Assembly: GCA_002150995.1 (NCBI GenBank)
Contig: MDHJ01000001.1
Location: 372,001-436,000, forward strand
Direction of reading: 5' to 3'
Length of the DNA: 64,000 nt
Source: Clavibacter michiganensis
GTDB lineage: Bacteria > Actinomycetota > Actinomycetes > Actinomycetales > Microbacteriaceae
The notes below the pieces were generated by a model, which was not told where the DNA came from, made no database searches, and saw nothing but the letters and a program-made list of their open reading frames with translations. Numbering within the stretch: position 1 is the first letter of the stretch; the number at the start of each line of letters is the position of its first letter. The translations under genes were made by a program, and so were the position numbers. This document shows positions 17,523 to 28,000 of the stretch, piece by piece.

Positions 17523-17861
17523 TCAGCCGCGCGGGGCCGCGCGCTCCGCGGCGAGGTGCCCCGCGAGCACGGCGGCGCCCGCGAGCAGCAGGCCGACGAG
17601 CGTCGTGATCCCGGAGGCGGGTCCGCTGCCGGTCGCGACCAGGCCGCCGACCGTGACGAGCAGAGAGACCACGGCGAGCGGCGTCACCGCGCGGGATCCG
17701 GCGCGGCGTGCGGCGTCCTCGCGGGACGCGGGAGCGTCGTCGACGGCGCGGTAGCCGAGGCGGCGGATCCACGGTGCGTCGAACCGCTGCGCGTGCGGCA
17801 CGAGGAGCGCCAGCACGGCGGTCACGACCGCGATGATCCCGAGCATCGTCCACACGCCCAT
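17523..17861 (-). CDS. Small membrane protein of unknown function
   Basis: The 112-residue protein has three hydrophobic stretches: an N-terminal helix (MLGIIAVVTAVLALLVP), a second about residues 65-82 (LAVVSLLVTVGGLVATG) and a third close to the C-terminus (LVGLLLAGAAVLAGHLA). The loop between the first two contains arginines and DDAPASREDAARR. I do not recognise a family; it resembles uncharacterised small membrane proteins of Microbacteriaceae. The ATG at 17861 is at the first helix; the longer frame upstream would run into the divergent promoter. Confidence 0.6.
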   Translation of the reverse strand: MGVWTMLGIIAVVTAVLALLVPHAQRFDAPWIRRLGYRAVDDAPASREDAARRAGSRAVTPLAVVSLLVTVGGLVATGSGPASGITTLVGLLLAGAAVLAGHLAAERAAPRG

Positions 17862-17964
17862 GCGCGACCGCCTTCCCTCGCCTCCCCTCGACGCTACCGG
17901 GACGCCATCCGCCCGGCCCATGCCGGTGATGCCTCCGAGGGACGCCGGCTCCACTCCCCGTCCC

Positions 17965-17995
17965 TACGGTGGAGGGCATGGGGACACGGGCATGA
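17965..17995 (+). promoter_or_regulatory. -10 box and possible five-codon leader peptide
   Basis: TACGGT (17965-17970) is followed seven bases later by an ATG at 17978 that opens a mini-frame, Met-Gly-Thr-Arg-Ala-stop. Its stop overlaps the ATG of the lipoprotein gene (ATGA at 17992-17995). A leaderless transcript could start on the mini-frame and couple its translation to the gene. This is inferred from spacing only. Confidence 0.35.
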
Positions 17996-19287
17996 GGGCG
18001 TTGGCGCGGCGGCGGGCGGCGGCGGCCCTCGCGGCGGTCGCCGTGGTGGTCGCGGCGCTGAGCGCGTGCTCGTGGCTGTCTCCGCCGCCGCCCGAGGCGG
18101 CGGTCGCCAGCGTGGAGGCCCTGCGGGCTCGGCTCGTCGCGGTGGACGGGGTCGCGGAGGTCGAGACGTCGCTGTACCCGCGCGACTATCGGGAAGCGGG
18201 CGACTGGACCGCGTCCGTCGAGGTCACTGCCGGGACCCCGGACCTCGCCGTGGCTGCCGCCGTGCGGGGCGCCCTCGGCGACGGCGTGACCGCGGCCCAG
18301 CTCGACCTCTCGCTCGAGGTCCCGGAGGGTTCCGGGATCGCGGGCGCGACGCTCGACCCGCAGGTCGCCGACGACGTCGACCTCGCCGACGCGTGGCGCC
18401 GCATCCCGGGTGCCGCCTCCGTGCATCTCGCCAGCGGCGGCCGCTGGGTCGTCCTCCGCGAGGGCACGACGGTCGCGGAGGCGGCGGACCGCTTCCGTCC
18501 GATCCTCGGCGACGGCCTCGTGGTGCTCCAGGACGAGATCGTCTCGGTCGGCGTGACCGCCGAGGCACCGGGATCCGCGCTCCTGTCCGCGATCGACGCG
18601 CTCGCGGCCCGGGCGGGCGTGACCGGCGTGTACTCCACGCCCGGACCCGACCTGGGCCGGGCCGCGATCACCGTCGAGACGGACGACGTCGAGCCGGTCG
18701 CGGCCGTCCTCGCCGCGACGGTCGACGAGGCGGCGGATGCGGGCAGCGCCCCGCGGACCGCCTTCACCGTGCGGACCGCGTACGCGTCGGACCGCTCGTC
18801 CGACGACGAGCGGGAGGTCACGGGCTGGGTCGGCCTCCCCGTCGGCTCGCCCGAGCCCGCCGACCTGCCGCAGCCGGTCGAGCCCGAGGCGCCGGCCGAT
18901 CCGCCGATCCCGGACGCCCCGCCCGTCCTCGTCGACGTGGCCGCCCAGGAGGCCGGGGTGCACGCCTTCCTCGAGGCCGCCGTCGCCATCGCCGGCGTGC
19001 CGGCCGAGGTGACCGCGGAGGCCACGACGTGCGCGGACGGCTCCGCGGCGACGCAGGCGACGGGCCGCGTGCTCATCCCGGTGTTCACCGTGATGGACGA
19101 CGCCCAGGCCCCCTTCGACGCGATCACCGGCGCGTGGGCCGACGCCGGCTTCGTGCCGAGCGGCCGTGCCATGGGCCGCGACTTCTGGTCCGCCGGCGAC
19201 GGGCGGGCGGACGGCGTGGCGTCGGCCAGCATCCGCGGCACCGCCGAGGGCCTCAGCATCTCCGCCGAGTCGGTGTGCGTGCGCTGA
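17992..19287 (+). CDS. Lipoprotein of unknown function
   Basis: The 431-residue protein has a twin-arginine-rich start, a hydrophobic core and a lipobox LSAC with the cysteine at residue 26, so it should be anchored on the outer face of the membrane. The mature part is acidic and alanine-rich. It seems built from repeated alpha/beta units: segments about 80-90 residues apart run VEVTAGTPDLAVAAAVR, VEVTDD-like strands and AAVLAATVDEA, suggesting two or three copies of a small sensor-like fold. A proline-rich linker (PEPADLPQPVEPEAPADPP) precedes the last domain. I do not recognise the family. Confidence 0.75.
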   Translation: MRALARRRAAAALAAVAVVVAALSACSWLSPPPPEAAVASVEALRARLVAVDGVAEVETSLYPRDYREAGDWTASVEVTAGTPDLAVAAAVRGALGDGVTAAQLDLSLEVPEGSGIAGATLDPQVADDVDLADAWRRIPGAASVHLASGGRWVVLREGTTVAEAADRFRPILGDGLVVLQDEIVSVGVTAEAPGSALLSAIDALAARAGVTGVYSTPGPDLGRAAITVETDDVEPVAAVLAATVDEAADAGSAPRTAFTVRTAYASDRSSDDEREVTGWVGLPVGSPEPADLPQPVEPEAPADPPIPDAPPVLVDVAAQEAGVHAFLEAAVAIAGVPAEVTAEATTCADGSAATQATGRVLIPVFTVMDDAQAPFDAITGAWADAGFVPSGRAMGRDFWSAGDGRADGVASASIRGTAEGLSISAESVCVR

Positions 19288-19348
19288 CGACACTCCGTTG
19301 CCCCCGTCGTCGGCCGGGGGCAGGATCGCGGTGACGAAGGGATGCCCC

Positions 19349-19693
19349 ATGCCGCAGTACGTCGTCCTCATCCACAGCGACCCGGAGGCGGCGGACCCGC
19401 CGACCGACGAGGAGCGCGCCGCCCATGACCGCCATGCGGAGGAGCTGGCCGGATCCGGGTCCCTCGCCATCGCCTACGCGCTGGGTCCTCCCGGCGAGGC
19501 GGTCGCCATCCGGGGCGGTACCGCCTCGGCCGGGCCGCTGCGGTCCTCGGGCCCGCAGGTCGCCGGCTTCTGCGTGATCGACGCGCCCGACCTCGACGCC
19601 GCCGTCGCGATCGCGCACGGGAATCCGGCGGCGCGCGCCGGTGCCGGCGTCGAGGTGCGCCCCGTGGAGGGCGGCGGCGTCCTCCGCCACTGA
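19349..19693 (+). CDS. YCII-family protein
   Basis: This 114-residue protein belongs to the YCII/DGPF superfamily, ferredoxin-like folds often encoded with ECF sigma factors. The opening strand MPQYVVLIHSDPE and the central histidine-aspartate region (DRHAEELAGSG) fit, as does the later segment GFCVIDAPDLDAAVAIAHGNP. The reaction is unknown for most members. No sigma factor gene is next to it here. The start at 19349 is the ATG closest to the first strand; an ATG seven bases earlier is in another frame. Confidence 0.8.
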   Translation: MPQYVVLIHSDPEAADPPTDEERAAHDRHAEELAGSGSLAIAYALGPPGEAVAIRGGTASAGPLRSSGPQVAGFCVIDAPDLDAAVAIAHGNPAARAGAGVEVRPVEGGGVLRH

Positions 19694-19712
19694 CGGGCCG
19701 GGAGCCCTCGCG

Positions 19713-20956
19713 TCAGTCGGACCTCAGCCCTCGCACGGCGACGCGCACCCGGCTCCGCGGCAGCGCCGGGAACCGCCGCAGCGAGATGCGGAGGTCCTGC
19801 GGCGGCAGCGTCATGTCGGTCTCGCCGCTGGCGAGGCGCACGGCCTGCTCGACGAGCGCGATCGTGATGTCCTCGCCCGGGCAGCGGTGGCCCGTCGCCA
19901 CGTCTCCGCCGCCCTGGGGGATCAGGGTGTTCGGGTCCCCGTCCCAGTCGCGGAAGCGCGTGGGGTCGAAGGACTCCGGGTCGCGCCAGAGGCGGGGGTC
20001 GCGACCGGTGCCGAAGAGGTCGAGCATCACCCGGTCGCCCGGGGCGAAGGTCCCGCCGAGGCCGTCGAAGCCGTTCCGGACGGTGCCGGCGATCACGGGG
20101 AAGAAGGGGGAGAAGCGGCGCACCTCCTGCACGAACCCGCGGAGGTCGGTCTCGTCGCCGGCGGCGAAGGCCCGCGCCCAGCGCGGGTGCGCGTGCAGGG
20201 CGTGCAGCGCGAAGTCGATGAAGCGCGCGACCGCGACCGTCGGGCGCACCAGGTTGAGGAGCTCCACGCCCGCGGCCTCCACCGTGAGCGGCGAGCCGTC
20301 GGCGTCGACGTGGGTCACGACGTCCTGCAGCGGAGATCCGGCGACGACCGGCAGGCGGCCGTCGCGCGCGCGTCGCACCACGTCACGGGCCCACCGCTCC
20401 GCGCGCAGCCGTCGGGCGCGCGCGGCCCAGTTCACGGGGCCGACGGACGCGGCGCGCTCCACCATGTCGGCGACGTCGGCGCCGACCCGGCGCACCTCCT
20501 CGTCGGTCACCGGGATGCCGACCCACCGGCACGCGGTGCGCATCAGCACCTCCGCCAGCTCGTCGTGCAGTCGCACCTCGGGCACCCGCGACCAGCGCGC
20601 GACGCCCGCGCGCCACTCGTCGTCGAAGGCCCGGCGGACGCGCTCGATCCCCTCGGGCAGCATCATCCCGAGGGACATCGCCTTCCGGACGTGGTGGCCG
20701 TGCCCGCTCATCGCCTGCACGCTGCCCTCGTCCTGCAGCAGGTGCATCACCGAGACGGGCATGGCGCCGGCCCGGCCGAATCGGTCGCCCTCGTAGAAGA
20801 GGCGGGCCGCCTCGCGGCCGCGGATGCACGTGACCGGGCGGCCGGCGAGCCGCGTGCGGAACGCGTCGGCCCCCACGGCGTCGGCGCCGCGGGACACGAA
20901 CCGGTAGCCGTCGCGGAGGAAGCGGAGCGAGCCGTCCGGGCCGGGGAGGCGGGGGA

Positions 20957-20960
<4 letters not shown>
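19713..20960 (-). CDS. Cytochrome P450, CYP152-like fatty-acid peroxygenase
   Basis: This 415-residue haem enzyme probably uses hydrogen peroxide directly to hydroxylate or decarboxylate fatty acids. The haem-binding loop GHRCPGEDI has its cysteine ligand at residue 360. The I-helix carries NLVRPTVAVARF, with the Arg-Pro pair (239-240) typical of CYP152 in place of the acid-alcohol pair. A conserved His-Gly segment (SGHGHHVRKAM) lies near residue 90. The GTG start at 20960 overlaps the upstream stop by four bases (GTGA), so it is coupled to the small gene before it. Mn-catalase lies nearby but is not in this operon. Confidence 0.92.
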
Positions 20961-21424
<464 letters not shown>

Positions 21425-21449
21425 GGCATCCCCGGACGCTCGACGGGCG

Positions 21450-21854
21450 TCACAGCGCGTCGAGGAGCGCGGCGCACGCGATCTCGCAGCGCCGGCACTC
21501 CTCGGAGCAGATCCGGCAGTGCTCGTGCATCTCGCCGTGCCGGGCGCACTCGTCGGCGCACGCCCCGCAGGCGGCGATGCAGAGCTCGAGCGCGAGGCGC
21601 GTGATGTCGACGCGGTCGGCGCTGTGACGGGTGAGGGTGTCGAGGGTGGCGGCGCAGATCTCGGAGCAGTCGAGGTCGGCGCTCACGCACGCGGTGAGCT
21701 CGGCGACGCCCTCCTCGGAGAGGCACGCGGCGGCGCAGGCCGAGCAGGCCGCGGCGCACGCCCCGCACGCGTCGATGCAGGCGGCGAGCACCTCGAGATC
21801 CAGGTCGCCGCGGTCGGCGGGCGAGGTGCGGAGCAGATCCAGCGTCGTGCTCAT
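21450..21854 (-). CDS. Cysteine-rich four-helix-bundle protein (copper-storage Csp-like, DUF326)
   Basis: The 134-residue protein is a string of helices lined with cysteines: ACIDACGACAAACSACAAAC, ADLDCSEICAATLD, CIAACGACADECA and CRICSEECRRCEIAC. That spacing (CxxC, CxxxC along each helix) is the signature of Csp proteins, which hold many Cu(I) ions in the core of a four-helix bundle. It lacks a signal peptide, so it would be cytosolic. It is upstream of and on the same strand as the small gene and P450, 25 bases away. Copper storage is family inference. Confidence 0.88.
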   Translation of the reverse strand: MSTTLDLLRTSPADRGDLDLEVLAACIDACGACAAACSACAAACLSEEGVAELTACVSADLDCSEICAATLDTLTRHSADRVDITRLALELCIAACGACADECARHGEMHEHCRICSEECRRCEIACAALLDAL

Positions 21855-22043
21855 GGGATTCCTTCCTGCGTGCGGCGGAGCGCCGGGAGGCGCCACGGGC
21901 GGGGCCCGATGCGGGTCACGCTAGGCCGGTCCACGGGATGCGCCGCGGGGGTTGCCGCGCCGCGTGCCAGCGGCTACGGGCGGACGCGTCGGCCGGCGGC
22001 GATCCCGCGGCCGCCCGCCCTGGTCGCGCGCCGACCCCCGCCG

Positions 22044-22055
22044 TAGGCTGATGCA
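22044..22055 (+). promoter_or_regulatory. -10 box suggesting a leaderless phosphoketolase mRNA
   Basis: TAGGCT (22044-22049) lies five bases before the ATG at 22055, with no ribosome-binding site between. Transcription would begin at or next to that ATG, which also argues for 22055 rather than the out-of-frame ATG at 22051. Confidence 0.55.
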
Positions 22056-24493
22056 TGGCCTCCGACACCGCACCCCGCGACCCCGCCGCGCCCCTCTACC
22101 TCGACGTCGTCGACGGGTGGTGGCGCGCCGCCAACTACCTCTCCGTCGGCCAGATCTACCTGCTCGACGACCCGCTGCTGGAGCGTCCGCTGACGCGCGA
22201 CGACATCAAGCCGCGCCTCCTCGGGCACTGGGGCACCACCCCGCTGCTGAACTTCGTCTACGCGCACCTCAACCGCGTGATCGTCGAGCGGGACCTCGAC
22301 ATGATCTACATCGCCGGCCCCGGCCACGGCGGCCCCGGCATGGTCGCGAACGCGTACCTCGACGGCACCTACTCGGAGCTCTTCTCCGCCGCGACGCCCG
22401 ACCGCGCGGGGCTGCGCCACCTGTTCCGCCAGTTCTCGTTCCCCGGCGGCGTCCCGTCGCACGCGGCGCCCGAGACGCCCGGGTCCATCAACGAGGGCGG
22501 CGAGCTCGGGTACTCGCTGGTGCACGCGTACGGGGCCGCGCTCGACAACCCCGACCTCATCGTGTCGTGCGTCATCGGCGACGGCGAGGCCGAGACGGCG
22601 ACCCTCGCCGCCAGCTGGCACCTGAACAAGTTCCTCGACCCGGAGTCGGACGGCGCCGTGCTGCCGATCCTCAACCTCAACGGCTGGAAGATCGCGAACC
22701 CCACGGTGCTCGCCCGCATCCCCGAGGAGGAGCTGCTCGCACTGTTCACGGGGTACGGCTACGCGCCGCGCATCGTCTCGGGCGGCTTCGACGACGAGGA
22801 CCACCGCGCCGTCCACGAGCGGTTCGCGATCGCGCTCGGCGAGGCCCTCGACGACATCACGCGGATCCAGCTGGCGGCCCGCACGGGCGGCAGCGAGGAG
22901 CGCCCGGCGTGGCCGATGCTGATCCTCCGCACGCCCAAGGGCTGGACGGGTCCGAAGGAGGTCGACGGCAAGCAGGTGGAGGGCACGTGGCGCGCGCACC
23001 AGGTGCCGCTCTCCGGGGTCCGCGACGACGAGGACCACCTGCGGCAGCTCCAGGAGTGGCTCGAGAGCTACCGGCCGCACGAGCTCTTCGACCGCGACGG
23101 GCGCCTGACGCCCGCGCTGCAGCCGAACCGCCCCGACGGCGACCGGCGCATGAGCGCCAACCCGCACGCGAACGGCGGCCTCCTCCGCCGCGACCTCAGC
23201 CTGCCGCCGCTGGAGGTCAACGCGATCGACCTCAGCGACGGCCGCGGCGTCATCGCGGAGCCGACCCGCGTGCTCGGCGGCTGGCTGCGCGACGTGATCG
23301 CGCGCAATCCGCTCGACTTCCGGATCTTCGGCCCCGACGAGACCGCCAGCAACCGGCTCGACGACGTGTACGAGGTCACCGCGAAGGCGTGGCAGGGCGA
23401 GGTCCTGCCGGTGGACGAGCACCTGGCGCATCAGGGCCGCGTCATCGAGATCCTCGACGAGAACATCACGCAGGGGCTCCTCGAGGCGTACCTGCTCACG
23501 GGTCGGCACGGGCTCTTCACCTCGTACGAGGCGTTCATCCACGTGGTCGACTCCATGTTCAACCAGTACGCGAAGTGGCTCGAGTCGAGCTCGCGGGTGG
23601 AGTGGCGGCGTCCGGTCGCGTCGTTCACCTACCTCCTGTCGTCGCACGTGTGGCGGCAGGACCACAACGGCTTCTCGCACCAGGACCCCGGGTTCCTCGA
23701 CCACGTCGTCAACAAGCGGGCCGAGATCGTGCGGGTGTACCTGCCGTTCGACGCGAACTCGCTGCTCGTCACCATGGACCACTGCCTGCGCGGCACCGAC
23801 CTCATCAACGTGGTCGTCGCCGGCAAGCAGCCGACCGCGAGCCTGCTCGGGCTCGAGGAGGCGCGGGCGCACGGGGCGCGCGGCGTGGGCGTCTGGGAAT
23901 GGGCGGGCACCGAGGTGCCCGGGCTCGAGCCCGACGTGGTCGTCGCGTGCGCGGGCGACATCCCGACGGTGGAGGCGATGGCGGCGGTGCAGATCCTCAA
24001 GCGGGAGATCCCGCAGCTGCGCGTGCGGTTCATCAACGTCGTCGACCTGATGCGGCTGCAGGACGCGACGCAGCACCCGCACGGCCTCGACGACGGCTCC
24101 TTCGACGCGCTGTTCACGCGCGACAAGCCGGTGGTGTTCGCGTTCCACGGCTACCCGTCGCTCATCCACCGCCTCACGTACAAGCGCCACAACCACGAGA
24201 ACATGCACGTGCGCGGCTTCGTGGAGCAGGGCGGCACCACCACCCCGTTCGACATGCTGATGCTCAACGACCTCGACCGGTTCCGGCTGGTGATGGACGT
24301 GATCCGCCGCGTGCCGCACCTCGAGACCACCTATGCCGCGCTGTCGCAGCGCATGGACGACGAGCGCATCGCCCACCGCGTCTACACGCGCCAGCACGGC
24401 GACGACATGCCCGACGTCTCCGGCGCCGAGGGGCTGCCCTTCGCGGACCCGTCGCGGCAGACCGCGATCGACACGGGGGACGACAACGCGTAG
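22055..24493 (+). CDS. xfp: Phosphoketolase (xylulose-5-phosphate/fructose-6-phosphate)
   Basis: This 812-residue thiamine-diphosphate enzyme splits xylulose 5-phosphate (and often fructose 6-phosphate) with phosphate into acetyl phosphate plus a shorter sugar phosphate, bypassing part of glycolysis. The length is typical. The N-terminal ThDP region contains [21 protein letters not shown] and [19 protein letters not shown]; later come [21 protein letters not shown] and the C-terminal domain with NVVDLMRLQ. The gene stands alone, with a leaderless-type promoter. The next gene downstream is convergent, so xfp is probably monocistronic. Confidence 0.97.
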   Translation: MASDTAPRDPAAPLYLDVVDGWWRAANYLSVGQIYLLDDPLLERPLTRDDIKPRLLGHWGTTPLLNFVYAHLNRVIVERDLDMIYIAGPGHGGPGMVANAYLDGTYSELFSAATPDRAGLRHLFRQFSFPGGVPSHAAPETPGSINEGGELGYSLVHAYGAALDNPDLIVSCVIGDGEAETATLAASWHLNKFLDPESDGAVLPILNLNGWKIANPTVLARIPEEELLALFTGYGYAPRIVSGGFDDEDHRAVHERFAIALGEALDDITRIQLAARTGGSEERPAWPMLILRTPKGWTGPKEVDGKQVEGTWRAHQVPLSGVRDDEDHLRQLQEWLESYRPHELFDRDGRLTPALQPNRPDGDRRMSANPHANGGLLRRDLSLPPLEVNAIDLSDGRGVIAEPTRVLGGWLRDVIARNPLDFRIFGPDETASNRLDDVYEVTAKAWQGEVLPVDEHLAHQGRVIEILDENITQGLLEAYLLTGRHGLFTSYEAFIHVVDSMFNQYAKWLESSSRVEWRRPVASFTYLLSSHVWRQDHNGFSHQDPGFLDHVVNKRAEIVRVYLPFDANSLLVTMDHCLRGTDLINVVVAGKQPTASLLGLEEARAHGARGVGVWEWAGTEVPGLEPDVVVACAGDIPTVEAMAAVQILKREIPQLRVRFINVVDLMRLQDATQHPHGLDDGSFDALFTRDKPVVFAFHGYPSLIHRLTYKRHNHENMHVRGFVEQGGTTTPFDMLMLNDLDRFRLVMDVIRRVPHLETTYAALSQRMDDERIAHRVYTRQHGDDMPDVSGAEGLPFADPSRQTAIDTGDDNA

Positions 24494-24544
24494 CGGGCCC
24501 GCGGCGGCGAGGCGTGCGGTCGGGAGGCGCGCGGTCGGGCGCGA

Positions 24545-24928
24545 CTAGCCGGTCGTCGTCTCGGCGAGGGCGTCGGCGGCACCCGCGGGCCCGTGGTCGA
24601 ACAGCCCGATCGGGTTGCCCTCGCTGTCGCGCACGTACGCCCAGCGATCGGTCTCGTTGAGCATCTGGATGCCGCCCACCGCGGATCCGCCGTGCGCCTC
24701 GACCTGCGCCACCGTCTCCTCGATCGAGTCGACCGTGATCACGATGGTCGGGTGCGGCACGTCGGCGCGCTGATGCAGGTCCCCGTTGATCCCGTCGTCG
24801 GATCCGGTGATGATCATGCCCGCGTCCTCCCCCCACGCCTCGTAGCGGAAGCCGAAGACGGCGGTGTAGAACGCGCTCGCGCGCGCCATGTCGTCGGCGG
24901 GGATCTCGAAGTGCTCCACAGCAGCCAT
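24545..24928 (-). CDS. VOC-family protein (glyoxalase-like)
   Basis: The 127-residue protein is a single VOC unit: an opening strand AAVEHFEIPADDMARASAFYTAVFGF, a middle strand IVITVDSIEETVAQVEAHGG and a closing GNPIGLFDHGP. Members of this subgroup are often annotated as enzymes related to lactoylglutathione lyase but their substrates are mostly unknown. The usual final metal-binding glutamate is replaced by aspartate near the end. The ATG at 24928 begins right before the first strand. It is convergent with xfp. Confidence 0.84.
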   Translation of the reverse strand: MAAVEHFEIPADDMARASAFYTAVFGFRYEAWGEDAGMIITGSDDGINGDLHQRADVPHPTIVITVDSIEETVAQVEAHGGSAVGGIQMLNETDRWAYVRDSEGNPIGLFDHGPAGAADALAETTTG

Positions 24929-25063
24929 GCGCCATGTTCCAGCGGGCGGGGAATCGACGTCAAGGGGCGCGCGCGGTCGCGGCATCCGGGCACGCACGAC
25001 GCCGCGCCGCCGCCACGACCCCTCGGGGCGGTGACGACGGCGCGGCGTCGACAGTCGATCGGG

Positions 25064-28000
25064 TCAGCGGACCAGCTGCGCTCCCTGCGCCGCCACCCGC
25101 GTGATCGCCTTCGCGACGAGGGAGATGGAGTCCCCGGCGCGCACGACGATCTCGGACTTGTCGGCGTAGACGCCGCCGTTCCACCAGTAGGCGCTGGCGT
25201 TGAAGTCGTCGTCGTAATACGTGATCGCCACTCTGTACGTGCCTGGTACCAGGTCACGGAGGAAGGCGGCGTCACCATTCCAAGCCCAGCCGTAGTACTT
25301 GCGTGCGCCGTCCTGGTAAAGGGAGACCAACGCTCTGTCCGGATCCCATCCTGCGGCAGCGAGACCTGTCACCTGCACCGTCACCGACGGGCTGACCGCC
25401 AACTGGACGTCCACACGGGAAATCGGGATTCCGCGCGCGGCGGTGTAGGTAGTCGCGGTCTCCAGCGTTCCGGATCCTCCAGCCCAGCGTGTCTCGTACA
25501 CAGGCGCCGACGACCGGTTGCTGCTCGCCAACACCTTGTACTTACCAGGAGCGACAGCAGGGAAGACGTAGTAGCCGTTGGCATCCGCGGTCACATTCAT
25601 CGTCGTCAGTCCCTCCGCGTCGTCTTGGGGGACCAGTGCGACCTGCGCTTCCCTGAGGGCACCCGTCGCAGTCGTGATCTGGCCGGAAAGGCGAGTACCG
25701 GGCTCCAACACTGCATTGACGCCGATCACGGCTTGGCCCCACTGCGACACGACAACCGTCTTGGCCGAACCTCGGGTGTCTGCGTCACCGAACCACTCGC
25801 CGACGAACGCGCCGTCGTTCGGTGTGGGAGAACCGAAGCGGACCTTGTACGTCCCCGGGACGATGTCGCGCAGCGTGAATCGTCCACCCCAGTCCGTACG
25901 CGTGGTGCCGACTTCCGCGCCGTCACCATCCGCCCTGACGATCGAGACCGGGACGTCGCTCGTGAGCTCGTCGAGAGCCGTGACGCTACCGCTCACGGTG
26001 GCATATCGCTTGACGACCACATCGATGGTCACCGTGCCGTTCGATTGCACGGCGAAAGTCTGAGCCGCCTTGAGGTCGTTCGTCTGCCCGAAGTACTGGA
26101 TGACGTAATCCCCAGCAACTTCCACCTCGACCCGCAATCCGTACTCCCGTGGCCGGATGTCAGAGATGGAGAAGGCCCCCTTGTCGATCGAAGCCGAGTA
26201 GTCGCCCCATCCGTACTCAGGATTCACCAGCTCGACGTTGCCCTCTGTGACCAGGTTCTGCGGGTCCACGAAGTCGAGGTACACGCGTCCGAGCACCTGG
26301 CCGTTCCAAGCCTGCTCCGGCGGCTGCACGTCCGCTCCGACAACGACGGCGGTGCGGCCGCTCGTGCGCGCGAGGGATGCATAGCCCGCGGACGTGCCTG
26401 TCACTGTCGCGGTGATCCGCTTGCCGATGTCGGCCGACCCCGGGGTGTAATCCTGCGCGGTGGCGCCAGCGATCTTCACGTCGTTGGCGTACCAGACGTA
26501 GGTAAAGGACGGTCGTGGTGTCCAGATCCCCGGCACCACGCGGAGGGAGTAGCCGACCTTCGCATTCCCCACGATGACCGGCTGCGTCGAAGTGATCGCC
26601 GGCTTGCCGACGACCGCCGTGGCGACGCTCGTCTTGCTGGTCGTGATGTAGCCGGTCGCCGTGGCGGTGATGGTGACCGTGATGGTCTTGCCGAGGTCCG
26701 CGGTGCCGAGCGTGTAGGTCGACCCCGTCGCGCCGGCGATCGCCGTGGTGCCCGCCGTCCACTGGTACGTGAACGCGGGGGCGGGCGACCAGGTGCCGGT
26801 CGTGGCGGTGAGGACGCTGCCGACCGCGGCGGTCCCGGCGATGGTGGGCGCGGAAGCGACGGCGAAGGACTTGGCGGCGGGTGCGGCGACGACCGCCGCG
26901 GAGGCTGCGCTCGTCTTCGCGGCGGTCGTGTAGCCCGCCTTCGCGCCGGTGACGGTCACGGTGATGCGCTTGCCGACGTCGGCGGCGACGGGGGAGTAGG
27001 TGGCGGCGGTCGCGCCGGCGACGGCCACGTTCGCGACGAACCAGCGGTAGGTGAAGGTGGTCGGGACGGGCGCCCAGGTGCCGGGGGAGGCCGTGAGGGT
27101 CGCGCCGACCTGGGCGGTCCCCGTGAGGGTGGGCGTCGGCACGGTCGTGAAGGCGGGGGTCGTGACGGGGGCGGCGACCACGGCGGCGCTCGCCGTGCTG
27201 GTCTTCGAGGCCGTGGTGTATCCCGAGCGCGCGCCCGTGACGGTGACGGTGATCCGCTTGCCGACGTCGGCCGCGACGGGGGAGTAGGTGGCGGCGGTCG
27301 CGCCGGTGACGGCGACGTTCGCGACGAACCAGCGGTACGTGAAGGTCATCGGGACGGGCGCCCAGGTGCCGGTGGCGGCTGTCAGGGTGGCGCCGACCTG
27401 CGCGGTGCCGGTGAGGGTCGGCGTCGGGACGGTGGTGAACGTCGACGGCGCGGTGACCGGGGCGGCGACCACGGCGACGGTCGCCGCGCTGGTCTTGGCA
27501 GCGGTCGTGTAGCCCGTGCGGCTGCCGGTGACGGTGACCGTGATGCGCTTGCCGACGTCGGCCGCGACGGGGGTGTAGGTGGCGGCGGTCGCGCCGGTGA
27601 CGGCCACGTTCGCGACGAACCAGCGGTACGTGAAGGTCGTCGGGACGGGCGCCCAGGTGCCGGTGGCCGCGGTCAGCGGCGTGCCGACCTTCGGCGTCCC
27701 GGTGATCGTCGGCGTCGCAACCGTCGTGAAGGGCGCCGGGGCGGGCGCGGCGGCGACCGTCGCGGTGGCCGCGCTCGACTTGGCGAGCGACGTGTAGCCG
27801 GCCTTGTTCGCGGTCACGGTGAGGGTGATCTTCTTGCCCTGGTCGGCGGCGACGAGCGTGTACGCGGATCCGGTGGCTCCCGAGATCGCGACGCCGTTCG
27901 CCCACCACTTGAAGGTGAAGGAGTCGGGCTGCGGCGCCCAGGTGCCGGTCACGGCGAAGAGGGTGGAGCCGACCTGGGCCGTGCCGGTGATGGCGGGCTG

